A stretch of DNA of 64,000 nt from Pseudomonadota bacterium (GTDB lineage Bacteria > Pseudomonadota > Gammaproteobacteria > Burkholderiales > Thiobacillaceae), in contig JAKQCX010000015.1 of NCBI GenBank assembly GCA_029558905.1, positions 124,001-188,000 on the forward strand. The letters run 5' to 3'. This document shows positions 37,126-45,301 of this stretch, one piece after another. Position 1 is the stretch's first letter. Each line of letters opens with the position of its first letter. Under the pieces are notes generated by a model. The model was not told the DNA's origin. It saw only the letters and a list, made by a program, of their open reading frames with translations, and did not search any database. The translations under genes were made by a program, and so were the position numbers.

Positions 37126-37152
37126 ATATCGGTAACTACGATCCGAACTTTA
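37126..37152 (-). promoter_or_regulatory. Sigma-28 (FliA)-type promoter before the PBP7-like gene
   Basis: On the minus strand TAAAGTTC, 11 bases, then ACCGATAT. The FliA consensus is TAAAGTTT-N11-GCCGATAA, so seven of eight and six of eight positions agree with exact spacing. The predicted start is about 33 bases before the ATG. The surrounding 100 bases are AT-rich compared with the rest of the window. Confidence 0.65.
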
Positions 37153-37306
37153 GAAACCACTTTAGCAATTTTTGTCTTTACCGCACAGTGGATCAGTCAC
37201 TGTTTTTGTTCGCCGGATGCGCGGATCGCAGGGTCTGCGCGGCAGGGAAGCCCGACCGCGAAGATGCCTCACGGCATCTGGAGGAACAGCTGCCGCGGGA
37301 TCCGAC

Positions 37307-38164
37307 CTACCCCGAGCGCCGTCCCCCCAGCAGGGCTTCCAGGGATTTCATCAGGTCGGCGGGCAACACCACGGTGCGGCTGCCTGGGCCGACTGCCAGC
37401 TCTTTCAGGGCCGTTACGTACTTCTCGCCCAGCAGGTAATAGGCCGGCAGTTCCTTCTCGGCAATACCGTTGGCGATACGACGTATGGCCTCGGCGGAGG
37501 CCTCCGCCAGGCGCACCTGGGCCTCGGCGTCCCGCTTGGCGGACTCCAGGCGGGCCTCCGCCTCCAGGATGGCAGCCTGCTTGTCTCCCTCGGCCCGGGT
37601 CACCGTGGCCTTGCGCTCCCGCTCGGCGGCGGCCTGCATTTCCATGGACTTCTGCATGGTGGATGAGGGCTTGATGTCCTGGATCTCCACGGACTTCAGG
37701 GTCAGGCCCCAGTCGGCCACGTCGTCGGAGATGGAGTCCTTGAGCTTGGCCTTGATGTGGTCCCGGCTGGACAGGGCCTCATCCAGTTCCATGGCGCCGA
37801 TGATGGCCCGCAGGGTGGTCTGCACCAGATTCATCACAGCGACCTGGAAGTTGGTCACGCCATATACCGCGCTCTGCGTGTCCGTCACCTTCACGAAGGC
37901 GATGGCATTGGTGACCAGCACGGCGTTGTCCCGGGTGATGACCTCCTGCTGAGGAATGTCCAGGATCAGATCCTTGGTGGTGACCTTGTAGGACACGCGG
38001 TCGATGTAGGGCACCAGCACGTGCAGGCCCGGCATGATGGTCTTGAGATACTTGCCCAGGCGTTCCACCACCCACTCCTCTCCCTGGGGCACGATGCGCA
38101 CGCCCTTCCAGAGCGTGACCAGCAGGAACAGCAGCAGGATGACCGATACGATTTCACCGCCCAT
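37307..38164 (-). CDS. SPFH-domain membrane protein, stomatin/QmcA-like
   Basis: A 285-residue protein with one N-terminal membrane segment (IVSVILLLFLLVTLW), an SPFH/band-7 domain (GLHVLVPYIDRVSYKVTTKD, DNAVLVTNAIAFVKVTD) and a long charged C-terminal coiled coil (ERERKATVTRAEGDKQAAI). Such proteins form large membrane-bound cages with NfeD partners or FtsH; the exact function is unclear. The ATG at 38164 has the membrane segment at its start. The nfeD-like gene lies 19 bases upstream, the usual pairing. The 220 bases before the neighbouring pbpG hold only that gene's promoter. Confidence 0.9.
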   Translation of the reverse strand: MGGEIVSVILLLFLLVTLWKGVRIVPQGEEWVVERLGKYLKTIMPGLHVLVPYIDRVSYKVTTKDLILDIPQQEVITRDNAVLVTNAIAFVKVTDTQSAVYGVTNFQVAVMNLVQTTLRAIIGAMELDEALSSRDHIKAKLKDSISDDVADWGLTLKSVEIQDIKPSSTMQKSMEMQAAAERERKATVTRAEGDKQAAILEAEARLESAKRDAEAQVRLAEASAEAIRRIANGIAEKELPAYYLLGEKYVTALKELAVGPGSRTVVLPADLMKSLEALLGGRRSG

Positions 38165-38183
38165 GGCTATCTCCTCGAACCAT

Positions 38184-38621
38184 TTACAGTCTTTCCACCC
38201 GCAGGGTCTGGCCCAGCACGTCCACGATGCGCACCTTCTCCCCTGCCGGGATGGGGGCATCCGCCACGGCCGGCCAACGGTCCGAGCCCAGTATCGGGCG
38301 CTGGAACAGCACCTCCCCCTGGCCCATTTCAGGGATGGCGCGGCTCACCAGACCGGCCACACCCACGACCCCTTCCTTGGCCCGGCCGGCGTGCGTGCGG
38401 TCCGGGTTACGGAAGAATTTCAGCCAGACCCCGGTCATGGCCGCCGAGGCCAGGGCCCAGCCCAGGACCTGGGCGGTGAAGTCCAGGGGCAGCACCGCCA
38501 CCGTCAAACCTACCAGCACGGCCCCCAGGCCGAACCACATGAGGAAAAAGGTGGGAGTGAGCATTTCGATGCCCATGAGCACCATGCCCAGCACCAGCCA
38601 GTGCCACCAGACCAGTTCCAT
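38184..38621 (-). CDS. NfeD-like membrane protein
   Basis: A 145-residue short NfeD homologue. It has two or three N-terminal membrane segments (WHWLVLGMVLMGIEMLTPTFFLMWFG and a second stretch), followed by a soluble OB-fold domain with GVVGVAGLVSRAI and VRIVDVLGQTLRVERL. NfeD proteins work with SPFH partners in membrane quality control. The ATG at 38621 has a GAGGGG SD; the upstream GTG is less likely. It is the first gene of a two-gene unit with the stomatin-like gene. Confidence 0.88.
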   Translation of the reverse strand: MELVWWHWLVLGMVLMGIEMLTPTFFLMWFGLGAVLVGLTVAVLPLDFTAQVLGWALASAAMTGVWLKFFRNPDRTHAGRAKEGVVGVAGLVSRAIPEMGQGEVLFQRPILGSDRWPAVADAPIPAGEKVRIVDVLGQTLRVERL

Positions 38622-38734
38622 GCGCACCCCTCAACAAGGCGTTCCGGGGATTCTAACGGCTCGCCGGGGCCTCATGAGGGGGATATGCGATGTGGGTGTC
38701 GCGATCCGGCCGGTAGATCCGGTAAGGGCGAGCG

Positions 38735-39271
38735 TCAAAAGCCGGAGCCAGGCTGCGCCAGGAACGCCAGTTCCCCGGGGCTGGAGGCCCGTCCGAGAAT
38801 CCGGTTCCTGTGGGGGTAGCGACCGAACCGGTCGATGATGGCCTTGTGCCTGAGCTCGAATTCATGACTGCTCGATGGCGCATGCTCCCGGAACAGCCGT
38901 TCCGCCCAGACGTGGATAGCGCGGGATTCGCTGTGCATGAAGGGCATCAGCAAAAAGGCGCGCTCCATGGGCGCGAGTTCCAGGAGGACGCCCGCAGCCA
39001 CCGCCTCCTGGGCCAGCACCAGGGCCATGGGGTCCTGGGCGAAGGCGGCCGGCGTATGGCGATACACATTGCGGGAGAACTGGTCCAGGACAATGACTTC
39101 CGCCAGCCGTCCCTTGGGCTCATGCCGCCAGGCGTACAACTCGCCCTGGGCCGCACGCTGCATGAGGGGCAGAAAGCGCGACCGGATGAGGCTGTCGAAG
39201 TCCGGGCTGGCGGACCACCACAGCCTGGGCTCGGTTTCCTCGAACCAGAAGGTCAGTACTTCCTGGGGCAT
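38735..39271 (-). CDS. DUF924 family protein
   Basis: A 178-residue soluble all-helical protein of the DUF924 family, recognised by VLTFWFEETEPRLWW near the N-terminus, the signature IVLDQFSRNVYRHTPAAFAQDP and the C-terminal HRNRILGRASSPGELAFL. The structure is TPR-like; the function is unknown. I chose ATG 39271, which matches the family start; an upstream GTG adds eight residues. It stands alone, with 113 bases to nfeD and 151 bases to the fumarase stop. Confidence 0.88.
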   Translation of the reverse strand: MPQEVLTFWFEETEPRLWWSASPDFDSLIRSRFLPLMQRAAQGELYAWRHEPKGRLAEVIVLDQFSRNVYRHTPAAFAQDPMALVLAQEAVAAGVLLELAPMERAFLLMPFMHSESRAIHVWAERLFREHAPSSSHEFELRHKAIIDRFGRYPHRNRILGRASSPGELAFLAQPGSGF

Positions 39272-39422
39272 GCGTGACTTCCACGGGATAGGCACCTAAC
39301 CGCAGGGTAGTCCACAAGCCGTGCAGACGAAGCGCACATCGGCCGAATGGGATCGTTAACGTGAAACAGCCGGGTAGGCGGTTACATTCATCGGTGTGGC
39401 CCTCTGCCATGTCCGTTGGATT

Positions 39423-40946
39423 TCAGCCCGGCTGCGCCAGGGGAATCTTGCCGATGCGCATGCGCCATTCCCGGGGACCCGTGTCGTGGACCGAGTTCCC
39501 GCTGCTGTCCACCGCCACGGTGACGGGCATGTTCTCCACCTGGAATTCGTAGATGGCTTCCATGCCCAGTTCCGGGAAGGCCAGCACACGGGCCGCCTTG
39601 ATGGCCTTGGACACCAGATAGGCGGCCCCTCCCACGGCGATGCAGTACACGCCGCCATGCGCACGTATGGACGCCACTGCTGCCGGTCCACGCTCCGCCT
39701 TGCCCACCATGCCCAGCAGGCCCACCGGTTCGCCCAGCATGAGGTCGGTGAACCTGTCCATGCGCGTGGCGGTGGTGGGGCCGGCCGGGCCCACCACTTC
39801 ATCACGCACCGCGTCCACGGGGCCGACGTAGTAGATGAAACGGTCGTGGAAGTCCACCGGCAGGGGTTCGCCCCGGGCCACCATCCCGGCGATACGCTTG
39901 TGCGCAGCGTCCCGGCCGGTGAGCAGGCGGCCGGAGAGCAGCAGTCGGTCCCCCGCATTCCAGCTGGCCACCTCCGCCCGCGTGATGGTATCCAGGTTCA
40001 CCGGCCGGGAGCGGGCCGGGCCGTCCCAGGCCACCTCCGGCCAGAGGGACAGGGGTGGCGGCGTGAACCGGGCCGGGCCGCTGCCATCCAGGGTGAAATG
40101 GATATGACGGGTGGCGGCGCAGTTGGGGATCAGGGCTACCGGCAGACTGGCCGCATGGGTGGGAAAGTCCTTGATCTTCACGTCCAGCACCGTGGTCAGT
40201 CCCCCCAGGCCCTGGGCGCCGATGCCCAGGGCGTTGGCCTGGTCCAGGATCTCAAGGCGCAGCTCCTCCAGGCGATTGTCCGGCCCCCGGGCCCGCAGGG
40301 CCTGGATGTCGATGGGTTCCATGAGGGCCTCCTTGGCCAGCAGCATGGCCTTTTCCGGCGTGCCACCGATGCCGATGCCCAGGATGCCCGGCGGACACCA
40401 GCCGGCCCCCATTGCAGGCAACTGTTCCAGTACCCAGTCCAGCACGGAGTCGGTGGGGTTGAGTATGGCGAAACGTGCCTTGTTTTCGGAGCCCCCCCCC
40501 TTGGCGGCGCAGGTCACCTCCAGACGGTCGCCGGGCACGATCTCGTAATGGACCACCGCCGGGGTGTTGTCCCCGGTGTTGCGCCGCGCCCCTGCCGGGT
40601 CCGCCAGCACGGAGGCGCGCAGGGGATTGTCGGGGTCCAGGTAGGCGCGCCGCACGCCCGCGTCCACCATGTCCGTCACGGGCAGATCCCCAGACCAGCG
40701 CACGTCCCGACCCACCTTGAGGAAGACCACCGCCATGCCCGTGTCCTGGCAGATGGGGCGATGACCCTCGGCGCACATGCGCGAATTGATGAGGATCTGG
40801 GCCAGGGCATCCCGGGCGGCCTTGGATTCTTCCCGGTCATGGGCCTCCTTCACGGCCTGCACGAAGTCCGCCGGATGGTAGATGGAAATGAACTGGAAGG
40901 CGTCGGCGACGGACTGGATGAAATCTTCCTGGCGGATGGTGCGCAC
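39423..40946 (-). CDS. fumA: Fumarate hydratase, class I (iron-sulfur)
   Basis: A 507-residue oxygen-sensitive [4Fe-4S] fumarase that interconverts fumarate and malate. The N-terminal half contains PICQDTGMAVVFL and cluster Cys residues (QDTG region, NCAATRHIHF). The C-terminal part holds GPTTATRMD and AKAERG-like GKAERGPAAV with a further conserved run VYCIAVGGAAYL. This is the long one-chain form. The start is GTG, with the SD AAGGAG six bases before it. The metallo-hydrolase gene upstream ends ten bases away, so they may be cotranscribed. Confidence 0.93.
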   Translation of the reverse strand: MRTIRQEDFIQSVADAFQFISIYHPADFVQAVKEAHDREESKAARDALAQILINSRMCAEGHRPICQDTGMAVVFLKVGRDVRWSGDLPVTDMVDAGVRRAYLDPDNPLRASVLADPAGARRNTGDNTPAVVHYEIVPGDRLEVTCAAKGGGSENKARFAILNPTDSVLDWVLEQLPAMGAGWCPPGILGIGIGGTPEKAMLLAKEALMEPIDIQALRARGPDNRLEELRLEILDQANALGIGAQGLGGLTTVLDVKIKDFPTHAASLPVALIPNCAATRHIHFTLDGSGPARFTPPPLSLWPEVAWDGPARSRPVNLDTITRAEVASWNAGDRLLLSGRLLTGRDAAHKRIAGMVARGEPLPVDFHDRFIYYVGPVDAVRDEVVGPAGPTTATRMDRFTDLMLGEPVGLLGMVGKAERGPAAVASIRAHGGVYCIAVGGAAYLVSKAIKAARVLAFPELGMEAIYEFQVENMPVTVAVDSSGNSVHDTGPREWRMRIGKIPLAQPG

Positions 40947-40956
40947 GGCGATCTCC

Positions 40957-41898
40957 TTATTTCCGGTCCCGCCACACCAGCAGGCCCTGGGCATTCAAGT
41001 GCAAATCATGGGCCAGCAGGTCGCGGCAGGCGGCCTCGTCCAGGATGCAGCCGTGGACGTGCAGGCGGGCAATGAGACTCTTCTCCAACGCCGCCTCCAG
41101 GGCGGACTGGCGGGCCTGGCCTTCCCCCTCCGCCGCCAGGGTCAGCTCGCACCATTCGTCGATGAACTCATGCATCCGGGGCGCCAAAGCCTCCAGGTTG
41201 GTGACTCGCCCGTAGTGGGTGAGGAAGGCCGCCTCCGGCTCCAGGGCCAGGATGCGCTCGATGCTGGCGTGCAGGGCCAGGGGGTCGAACTGCACCGGCG
41301 TGGTGGAGGGAAATATGAAGGCGCGTCCGCCCACATCGAACTCCCGGTAGGAGATGCCGAAGGTGTCGCCGCAGAACACGCTTTCGCTGCGTGCGTCATG
41401 CATGCAGAAATGGTGGCGGGCATGGCCCGGGGTATCCATGAAGGTGAGCACCCGGCCATGGAAATCCAGACGGTATTGATCCGGTGCCTCCAGGACCCGT
41501 TCAGCCGCGACCGGTACGATATCCCCGTAGAGGCGCTGGAAGGCCTCCTCACCGTAGACCGCCTGGGTACCGGCCACCAGCCTGGCGGGATCGACGAGAT
41601 GACGCGCGCCGCTGGGGTGTGCCACCAGCCTGGCCCGGGGGCAGATCTGCATCAGGGCTCCGGCCCCGCCCGCATGGTCCAGATGCACATGCGTGACGAT
41701 GATGTATTCCACGTCTTCCGGCGTCAGGCCCAGGGCCCGCAGTTCCGCCAGCAGCGCGGGGATGCAATGCCGGGTACCCGTATCGAGCAGGGCTACGCGG
41801 CCCCGTTCCACCAGAAGGTGGACGGCCGCCAGGCCAGGGCGCAGGTAGTCGGCATCCAGGGTGGTGATGCCATGTTCGTGGTGGATGGGTGCGAGCAT
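40957..41898 (-). CDS. MBL-fold metallo-hydrolase
   Basis: A 313-residue soluble metallo-beta-lactamase-fold protein. Metal ligands are visible in VTHVHLDHAGGAG, in the later MDTPGHARHHFCMHD and in FCGDTFG, ending in LTHYGRVTNLEAL. The type resembles hydroxyacylglutathione hydrolases and other small thioesterases, but the substrate is not evident. It begins at ATG 41898, four bases after the rlmJ stop, and ends ten bases before the fumarase start, so rlmJ, this gene and fumA probably form one unit. Confidence 0.85.
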   Translation of the reverse strand: MLAPIHHEHGITTLDADYLRPGLAAVHLLVERGRVALLDTGTRHCIPALLAELRALGLTPEDVEYIIVTHVHLDHAGGAGALMQICPRARLVAHPSGARHLVDPARLVAGTQAVYGEEAFQRLYGDIVPVAAERVLEAPDQYRLDFHGRVLTFMDTPGHARHHFCMHDARSESVFCGDTFGISYREFDVGGRAFIFPSTTPVQFDPLALHASIERILALEPEAAFLTHYGRVTNLEALAPRMHEFIDEWCELTLAAEGEGQARQSALEAALEKSLIARLHVHGCILDEAACRDLLAHDLHLNAQGLLVWRDRK

Positions 41899-41902
41899 GC
41901 GT

Positions 41903-42745
41903 TCAGGGCGTGGAGGTGGTGATCTGATAGCGTGCATGCGGGCCTTGGGCCAGGGCAGCCTGCAGCACCGGCAGGCAGGCATGCAGACTGTCTTGCACAG
42001 ACCAGGGTGGATTGATGATGAACAGCCCGGAACCATACATGCCGAAGCCGTCCCGTGGCGGCCGGTCCACATGCAGGGTCACCTCCAGCCAGCTCGCCGG
42101 CAGTGCCCGCAGCCGTTCCGACAGACGCTGGGCCTCGGTACGGGCCAGCAGGGGGTACCACAGGGCATAGACCCCGGTGGCAAAGCGCTTCAGGCTGTCC
42201 TTCAGGGTCTCCGCTGCCCGGATGTAATCCCGTTTGTCTTCATAGGGCGGGTCGAGGAGCACCACGCCGCGCCGTGGCGCGGGCGGCAACAGGGCCTTCA
42301 GGCCGGCGAAGCCATCGTCCCGGCTGAGCAGGGCCTGCCGGCCGGCCTCGCGCAGGTTCTGCGCCAGCAGTTCCGCATCCGTGGGATGCAGCTCGAACAG
42401 GCGCAAGCGGTCCTGGGGCCGCAGCAGTCTCCAGGCCAGATAGGGTGATCCGGGGTAGTGACGCAGATGGCCGTCCGGGTTGATGGCCCGCACCTGTTGC
42501 ACGTAGTCCGCCAACTCCATGGGCAGGTCGGTGCGTCCCCATAGCCGGCCGATGCCGGCCGCCCACTCCATGTTCTGCGAGGCAAAGCCGGCATCCAGGG
42601 CATAGGCCCCCGCCCCCGCATGCGTGTCGATCACCCAGAAGGGCTTGTCCTTGCGCGCCAGATGGCGCAGCAGGCAGATCAGCACGCAGTGCTTGAGCAC
42701 ATCCGCGTGGTTGCCGGCATGGAAGGCGTGGCGATAGCTGAGCAT
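41903..42745 (-). CDS. rlmJ: 23S rRNA (adenine-2030-N6)-methyltransferase RlmJ
   Basis: A 280-residue SAM-dependent methyltransferase acting on A2030 of 23S rRNA. The N-terminus MLSYRHAFHAGNHADVLKH is the RlmJ signature; the SAM site is in VIDTHAGAGAYAL and the catalytic motif DPPY in VVLLDPPYEDKRDY. The ATG at 42745 matches the conserved N-terminus; longer reading runs into the palindrome-rich 179-base gap upstream. It heads the rlmJ-metallo-hydrolase-fumA unit. Confidence 0.95.
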   Translation of the reverse strand: MLSYRHAFHAGNHADVLKHCVLICLLRHLARKDKPFWVIDTHAGAGAYALDAGFASQNMEWAAGIGRLWGRTDLPMELADYVQQVRAINPDGHLRHYPGSPYLAWRLLRPQDRLRLFELHPTDAELLAQNLREAGRQALLSRDDGFAGLKALLPPAPRRGVVLLDPPYEDKRDYIRAAETLKDSLKRFATGVYALWYPLLARTEAQRLSERLRALPASWLEVTLHVDRPPRDGFGMYGSGLFIINPPWSVQDSLHACLPVLQAALAQGPHARYQITTSTP

Positions 42746-42803
42746 GGTGGAGCCTGGATGCAACCCCGCCATTGTAGGCTTGACCCGCAGGCGGGGATTC
42801 CAT

Positions 42804-42851
42804 GCGCACGCCGAAGCGATACCGTGACATGTACGCACATGTTGCGTGCGC
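42804..42851. repeat. Nested inverted repeats upstream of rlmJ
   Basis: Outer arms GCGCACGC and GCGTGCGC lie 32 bases apart and enclose two copies of the palindrome ACATGT spaced by four bases (42827-42832 and 42837-42842). The element sits in the rlmJ upstream region; operator or cruciform use is a guess. Confidence 0.55.
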
Positions 42852-42924
42852 CCGTTCCCGCGGAACGCCCCGCCCGCCGTACCGTGCCGCCCGGCCGAGG
42901 TGGCATCACGGGGCCGGCCCGCGG

Positions 42925-43425
42925 TTATTTCTCGGCCAGCAGCGTCCTCAGACGCGCCACCGTCTCGGGCGCATCCCATTCGATGGAGCCCAGCAGGCCC
43001 ATGCGTATCTGGCCGCGCTTGTCCACCACGAAGCTCGTGGGGAACACGAAGGCCTGCCAGGGCTTCAGACTGGTCCCCTTCTCATCCAGGAGGATGGGGA
43101 AATGCACGGGGGTGTGCTTGAGAAAGCCTTGCACCGTCTCGATGCCTTCACCTGCGTTTACCCCGAGGATGACGAAGGGCTGGCCCTGCATGAGCCGGCT
43201 CAGGCGGTTCATGGAGGGCATTTCCTTGCGGCAGGGGGGGCACCAGCTGGCCCAGAAGTTCACCAGCACGACCTGGCCGCGCAGTTGCCCCAGATCCACC
43301 TGCTTGCCATCCAGCGTGGGCAGTCTGAGGCTGGCCGCGGGCCTGGGGGCCAGATCCTTGAGTTCGGCGGCGGACGCCGGCGTGCCCAGACCCAAGGCCA
43401 GGAACAGGATGAGGATGCGCATCAT
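42925..43425 (-). CDS. TlpA-family periplasmic thiol:disulfide oxidoreductase
   Basis: A 166-residue exported thioredoxin-like protein: the signal peptide MMRILILFLALGLGTPASA is followed by a domain with VNFWASWCPPCRKEMPSM (CPPC) and the cis-Pro region VFPTSFVVDKRGQI. It should act as a periplasmic reductant, a second TlpA beside the dsbD-linked one at about 19 kb. The start is the ATG that overlaps the upstream gene's stop as ATGA. The two genes form a pair; the partner's function is unknown. Confidence 0.88.
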   Translation of the reverse strand: MMRILILFLALGLGTPASAAELKDLAPRPAASLRLPTLDGKQVDLGQLRGQVVLVNFWASWCPPCRKEMPSMNRLSRLMQGQPFVILGVNAGEGIETVQGFLKHTPVHFPILLDEKGTSLKPWQAFVFPTSFVVDKRGQIRMGLLGSIEWDAPETVARLRTLLAEK

Positions 43426-44171
43426 GGCCGTATGTCTCCCAATACATCCTGCAGCAGGCGCCACAGGGTCTCTCCCAAATGCGCCCCGGCGGCCGTTTCA
43501 CCGTCCGTGGCATCCATGCGGCGATAAAAACCATCCCGCACGCCCGGCAGGACCGTGAGGGCAACCTGACTGCCTGCGGCTTCCAGGCGCTCCTTCAGCC
43601 GCTCGCGCCACCAGAAGCCGGCGGAGGATTGGGGCACCAGCAAGGCCAGCCGCTGGCGGGTGGCATCCACCACGGCGGCGTAGTCCGGCTCGATTCCGAT
43701 ATCCAGTCCGCGATACAGCAAAGGGAAGAGGAGCACCACGCCCCGCGTCTCCTGGTGCAGGCGTTCGCGCGCATCCCGGGCGGCACGCAGGGCCAGGTCG
43801 GCGGCATGGCCGGAAGCCATCAGCAACAGGGCGCGTCCGGGCTCCTGACGCCGGATCGCCGCCAGCCAGTCGCCCAGATCCTGGTCCGGCACCTGTGCCA
43901 CGCTGCCGGGCAGCTGTGGCAGGAAATACGGTCCCAGCCAGTCCGTGAGCCAGACCTCTATGCCCTTGCCGGCCAGATCGGCAGCTGCCCGGGACTCGGC
44001 CTCGACGCTGCCGTGATCACCGGTGATCCACAGCAGAATCGGTCCCTGGGGTGCCGCGAAACGCTCACTCACCACTTCCACGCCCGAAGGCAGGCGCACG
44101 GCTACGTCCTCTGCGCGCAAAGACGCGCAGAGACACAGACCCAACCCGAGTATGCACAGAAGTTTCACCAT
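43422..44171 (-). CDS. Exported alpha/beta-hydrolase-like protein of unknown function
   Basis: A 249-residue protein with a signal peptide (VKLLCILGLGLCLCASLRA) and an alpha/beta-hydrolase-like layout: strand ILLWITGD, a helix-rich middle, the segment ALLLMASGHAADLALRAA at the expected nucleophile elbow, and later LALLVPQSSAGFWW and VLPGVRDGF. The elbow reads GHAAD rather than GxSxG, so the usual catalytic Ser appears to be missing. Known families were not recognised. It is coupled to the downstream tlpA-like gene by ATGA, which hints at a shared periplasmic job. Confidence 0.6.
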   Translation of the reverse strand: MVKLLCILGLGLCLCASLRAEDVAVRLPSGVEVVSERFAAPQGPILLWITGDHGSVEAESRAAADLAGKGIEVWLTDWLGPYFLPQLPGSVAQVPDQDLGDWLAAIRRQEPGRALLLMASGHAADLALRAARDARERLHQETRGVVLLFPLLYRGLDIGIEPDYAAVVDATRQRLALLVPQSSAGFWWRERLKERLEAAGSQVALTVLPGVRDGFYRRMDATDGETAAGAHLGETLWRLLQDVLGDIRP

Positions 44172-44242
44172 GCTCGGGTTATACCCAAGCCGACTGCCCT
44201 GGACAACCCGAAAAAAATACCGGTGTCCCCAGTCTGCCGGGT

Positions 44243-45226
44243 TCAACGGTTCACATCCACCACGATGCGGCCAGTGATCTCTCCCGCCAGCTGGTGTCCG
44301 GCCTCGAGCGGCGCCAGGGTCAGGCCCACCGTGCGGCACATGCCGGCCAGATCCGCCGGGACGACATGCCGGGCCAGCAGATCCCAGGCGGCCTGGCGAC
44401 GGGATATGGGCGTCTGGACGGAATCGATCCCGTAGAGCGTGATGCCGCGCAGGATGAAGGGTGCCACGCTGGCGGGCAAATCCATGTCCATGGCCAGGCC
44501 GCAGGCAGCCACGGCGCCGCCTCGGCACACCTGGGCGCAGGCATTGGCCAGGACATGACTACCCAGGGTATCCACCACGCCGGCGAAGCGCTCCTTCTGC
44601 AGAGGTTTGCCGGGGGAGGCAAAGCCGTCGCGATGCAAGACCTCCGCGGCCCCCAGGGTTTCCAGGTAGGTCCAGGCCGTGGTTTTGCCGCTCAAGGCCG
44701 TGACCGCAAAGCCGTTGCGCGCCAGTAGCAGCACGGCGAGGGAGCCCACGCCGCCACTGGCTCCGCTGACCAGCACCGGCCCGTCGGTCGGCCGCAGGCC
44801 ATGCCCCAGCAGGGCCTGCACGCACAGGGCCGCGGTGTATCCCGCCGTACCCAGCGCGGCGGCCTCGAAGGCCCCGAACGGTGCGGGAACGGGCAACAGC
44901 CACTCTCCCGGCAGGCGCACCCGCTGGGCCAGTCCACCCCAGCGGGTTTCCCCCAGGCCCCAGCCTTGCACCATCAGCACGTCACCGGGCCGAAAGCGTG
45001 CATGTGTGGAGGTCTCCACCACCCCGGCCGCATCGATGCCCGGCACCATGGGCCAGGCCCGGACCACCGGCCCACGGTTGCTGAGGGCCAGGGCATCCTT
45101 GTAGTTGAGGCTGGAATGGCTGACGCGCAGCAACACGTCTCCGGCCGGCAGTTCGGTCTCGAGCAGCGTGGCGACACGGGCGGAAAAAGTCGGCTGGTTC
45201 GTCAGCAGCAGGGCCTTGAAGGGCAT
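44243..45226 (-). CDS. acuI: Acrylyl-CoA reductase/quinone oxidoreductase, AcuI/YhdH family
   Basis: A 327-residue medium-chain dehydrogenase/reductase. Family marks: NYKDALALSNRGPVVRAWPMVPGIDAAG near the N-terminus, the nucleotide-binding VSGASGGVGSLAVLLLA, and the C-terminal RRQAAWDLLARHV. AcuI enzymes reduce acryloyl-CoA with NADPH; YhdH is related. No zinc-binding Cys cluster is visible, as expected. The ATG at 45226 fits the family. It lies 75 bases downstream of the chemoreceptor gene and seems to be a separate gene. Confidence 0.88.
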   Translation of the reverse strand: MPFKALLLTNQPTFSARVATLLETELPAGDVLLRVSHSSLNYKDALALSNRGPVVRAWPMVPGIDAAGVVETSTHARFRPGDVLMVQGWGLGETRWGGLAQRVRLPGEWLLPVPAPFGAFEAAALGTAGYTAALCVQALLGHGLRPTDGPVLVSGASGGVGSLAVLLLARNGFAVTALSGKTTAWTYLETLGAAEVLHRDGFASPGKPLQKERFAGVVDTLGSHVLANACAQVCRGGAVAACGLAMDMDLPASVAPFILRGITLYGIDSVQTPISRRQAAWDLLARHVVPADLAGMCRTVGLTLAPLEAGHQLAGEITGRIVVDVNR

Positions 45227-45301
45227 GGTGGGATACCGCGGTTGCAGGGGCGGGAATGGTGCGGTGCCGGCCCCGGCCGTACAAACCGGCACACAGCGCT
45301 T

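Noticed and set aside
37038-37439. A plus-strand frame across the AT-rich gap between pbpG and the stomatin-like gene
   Set aside because: Both ends lie antisense to real genes, it has no SD or similarity, and the gap is better explained by the pbpG promoter.
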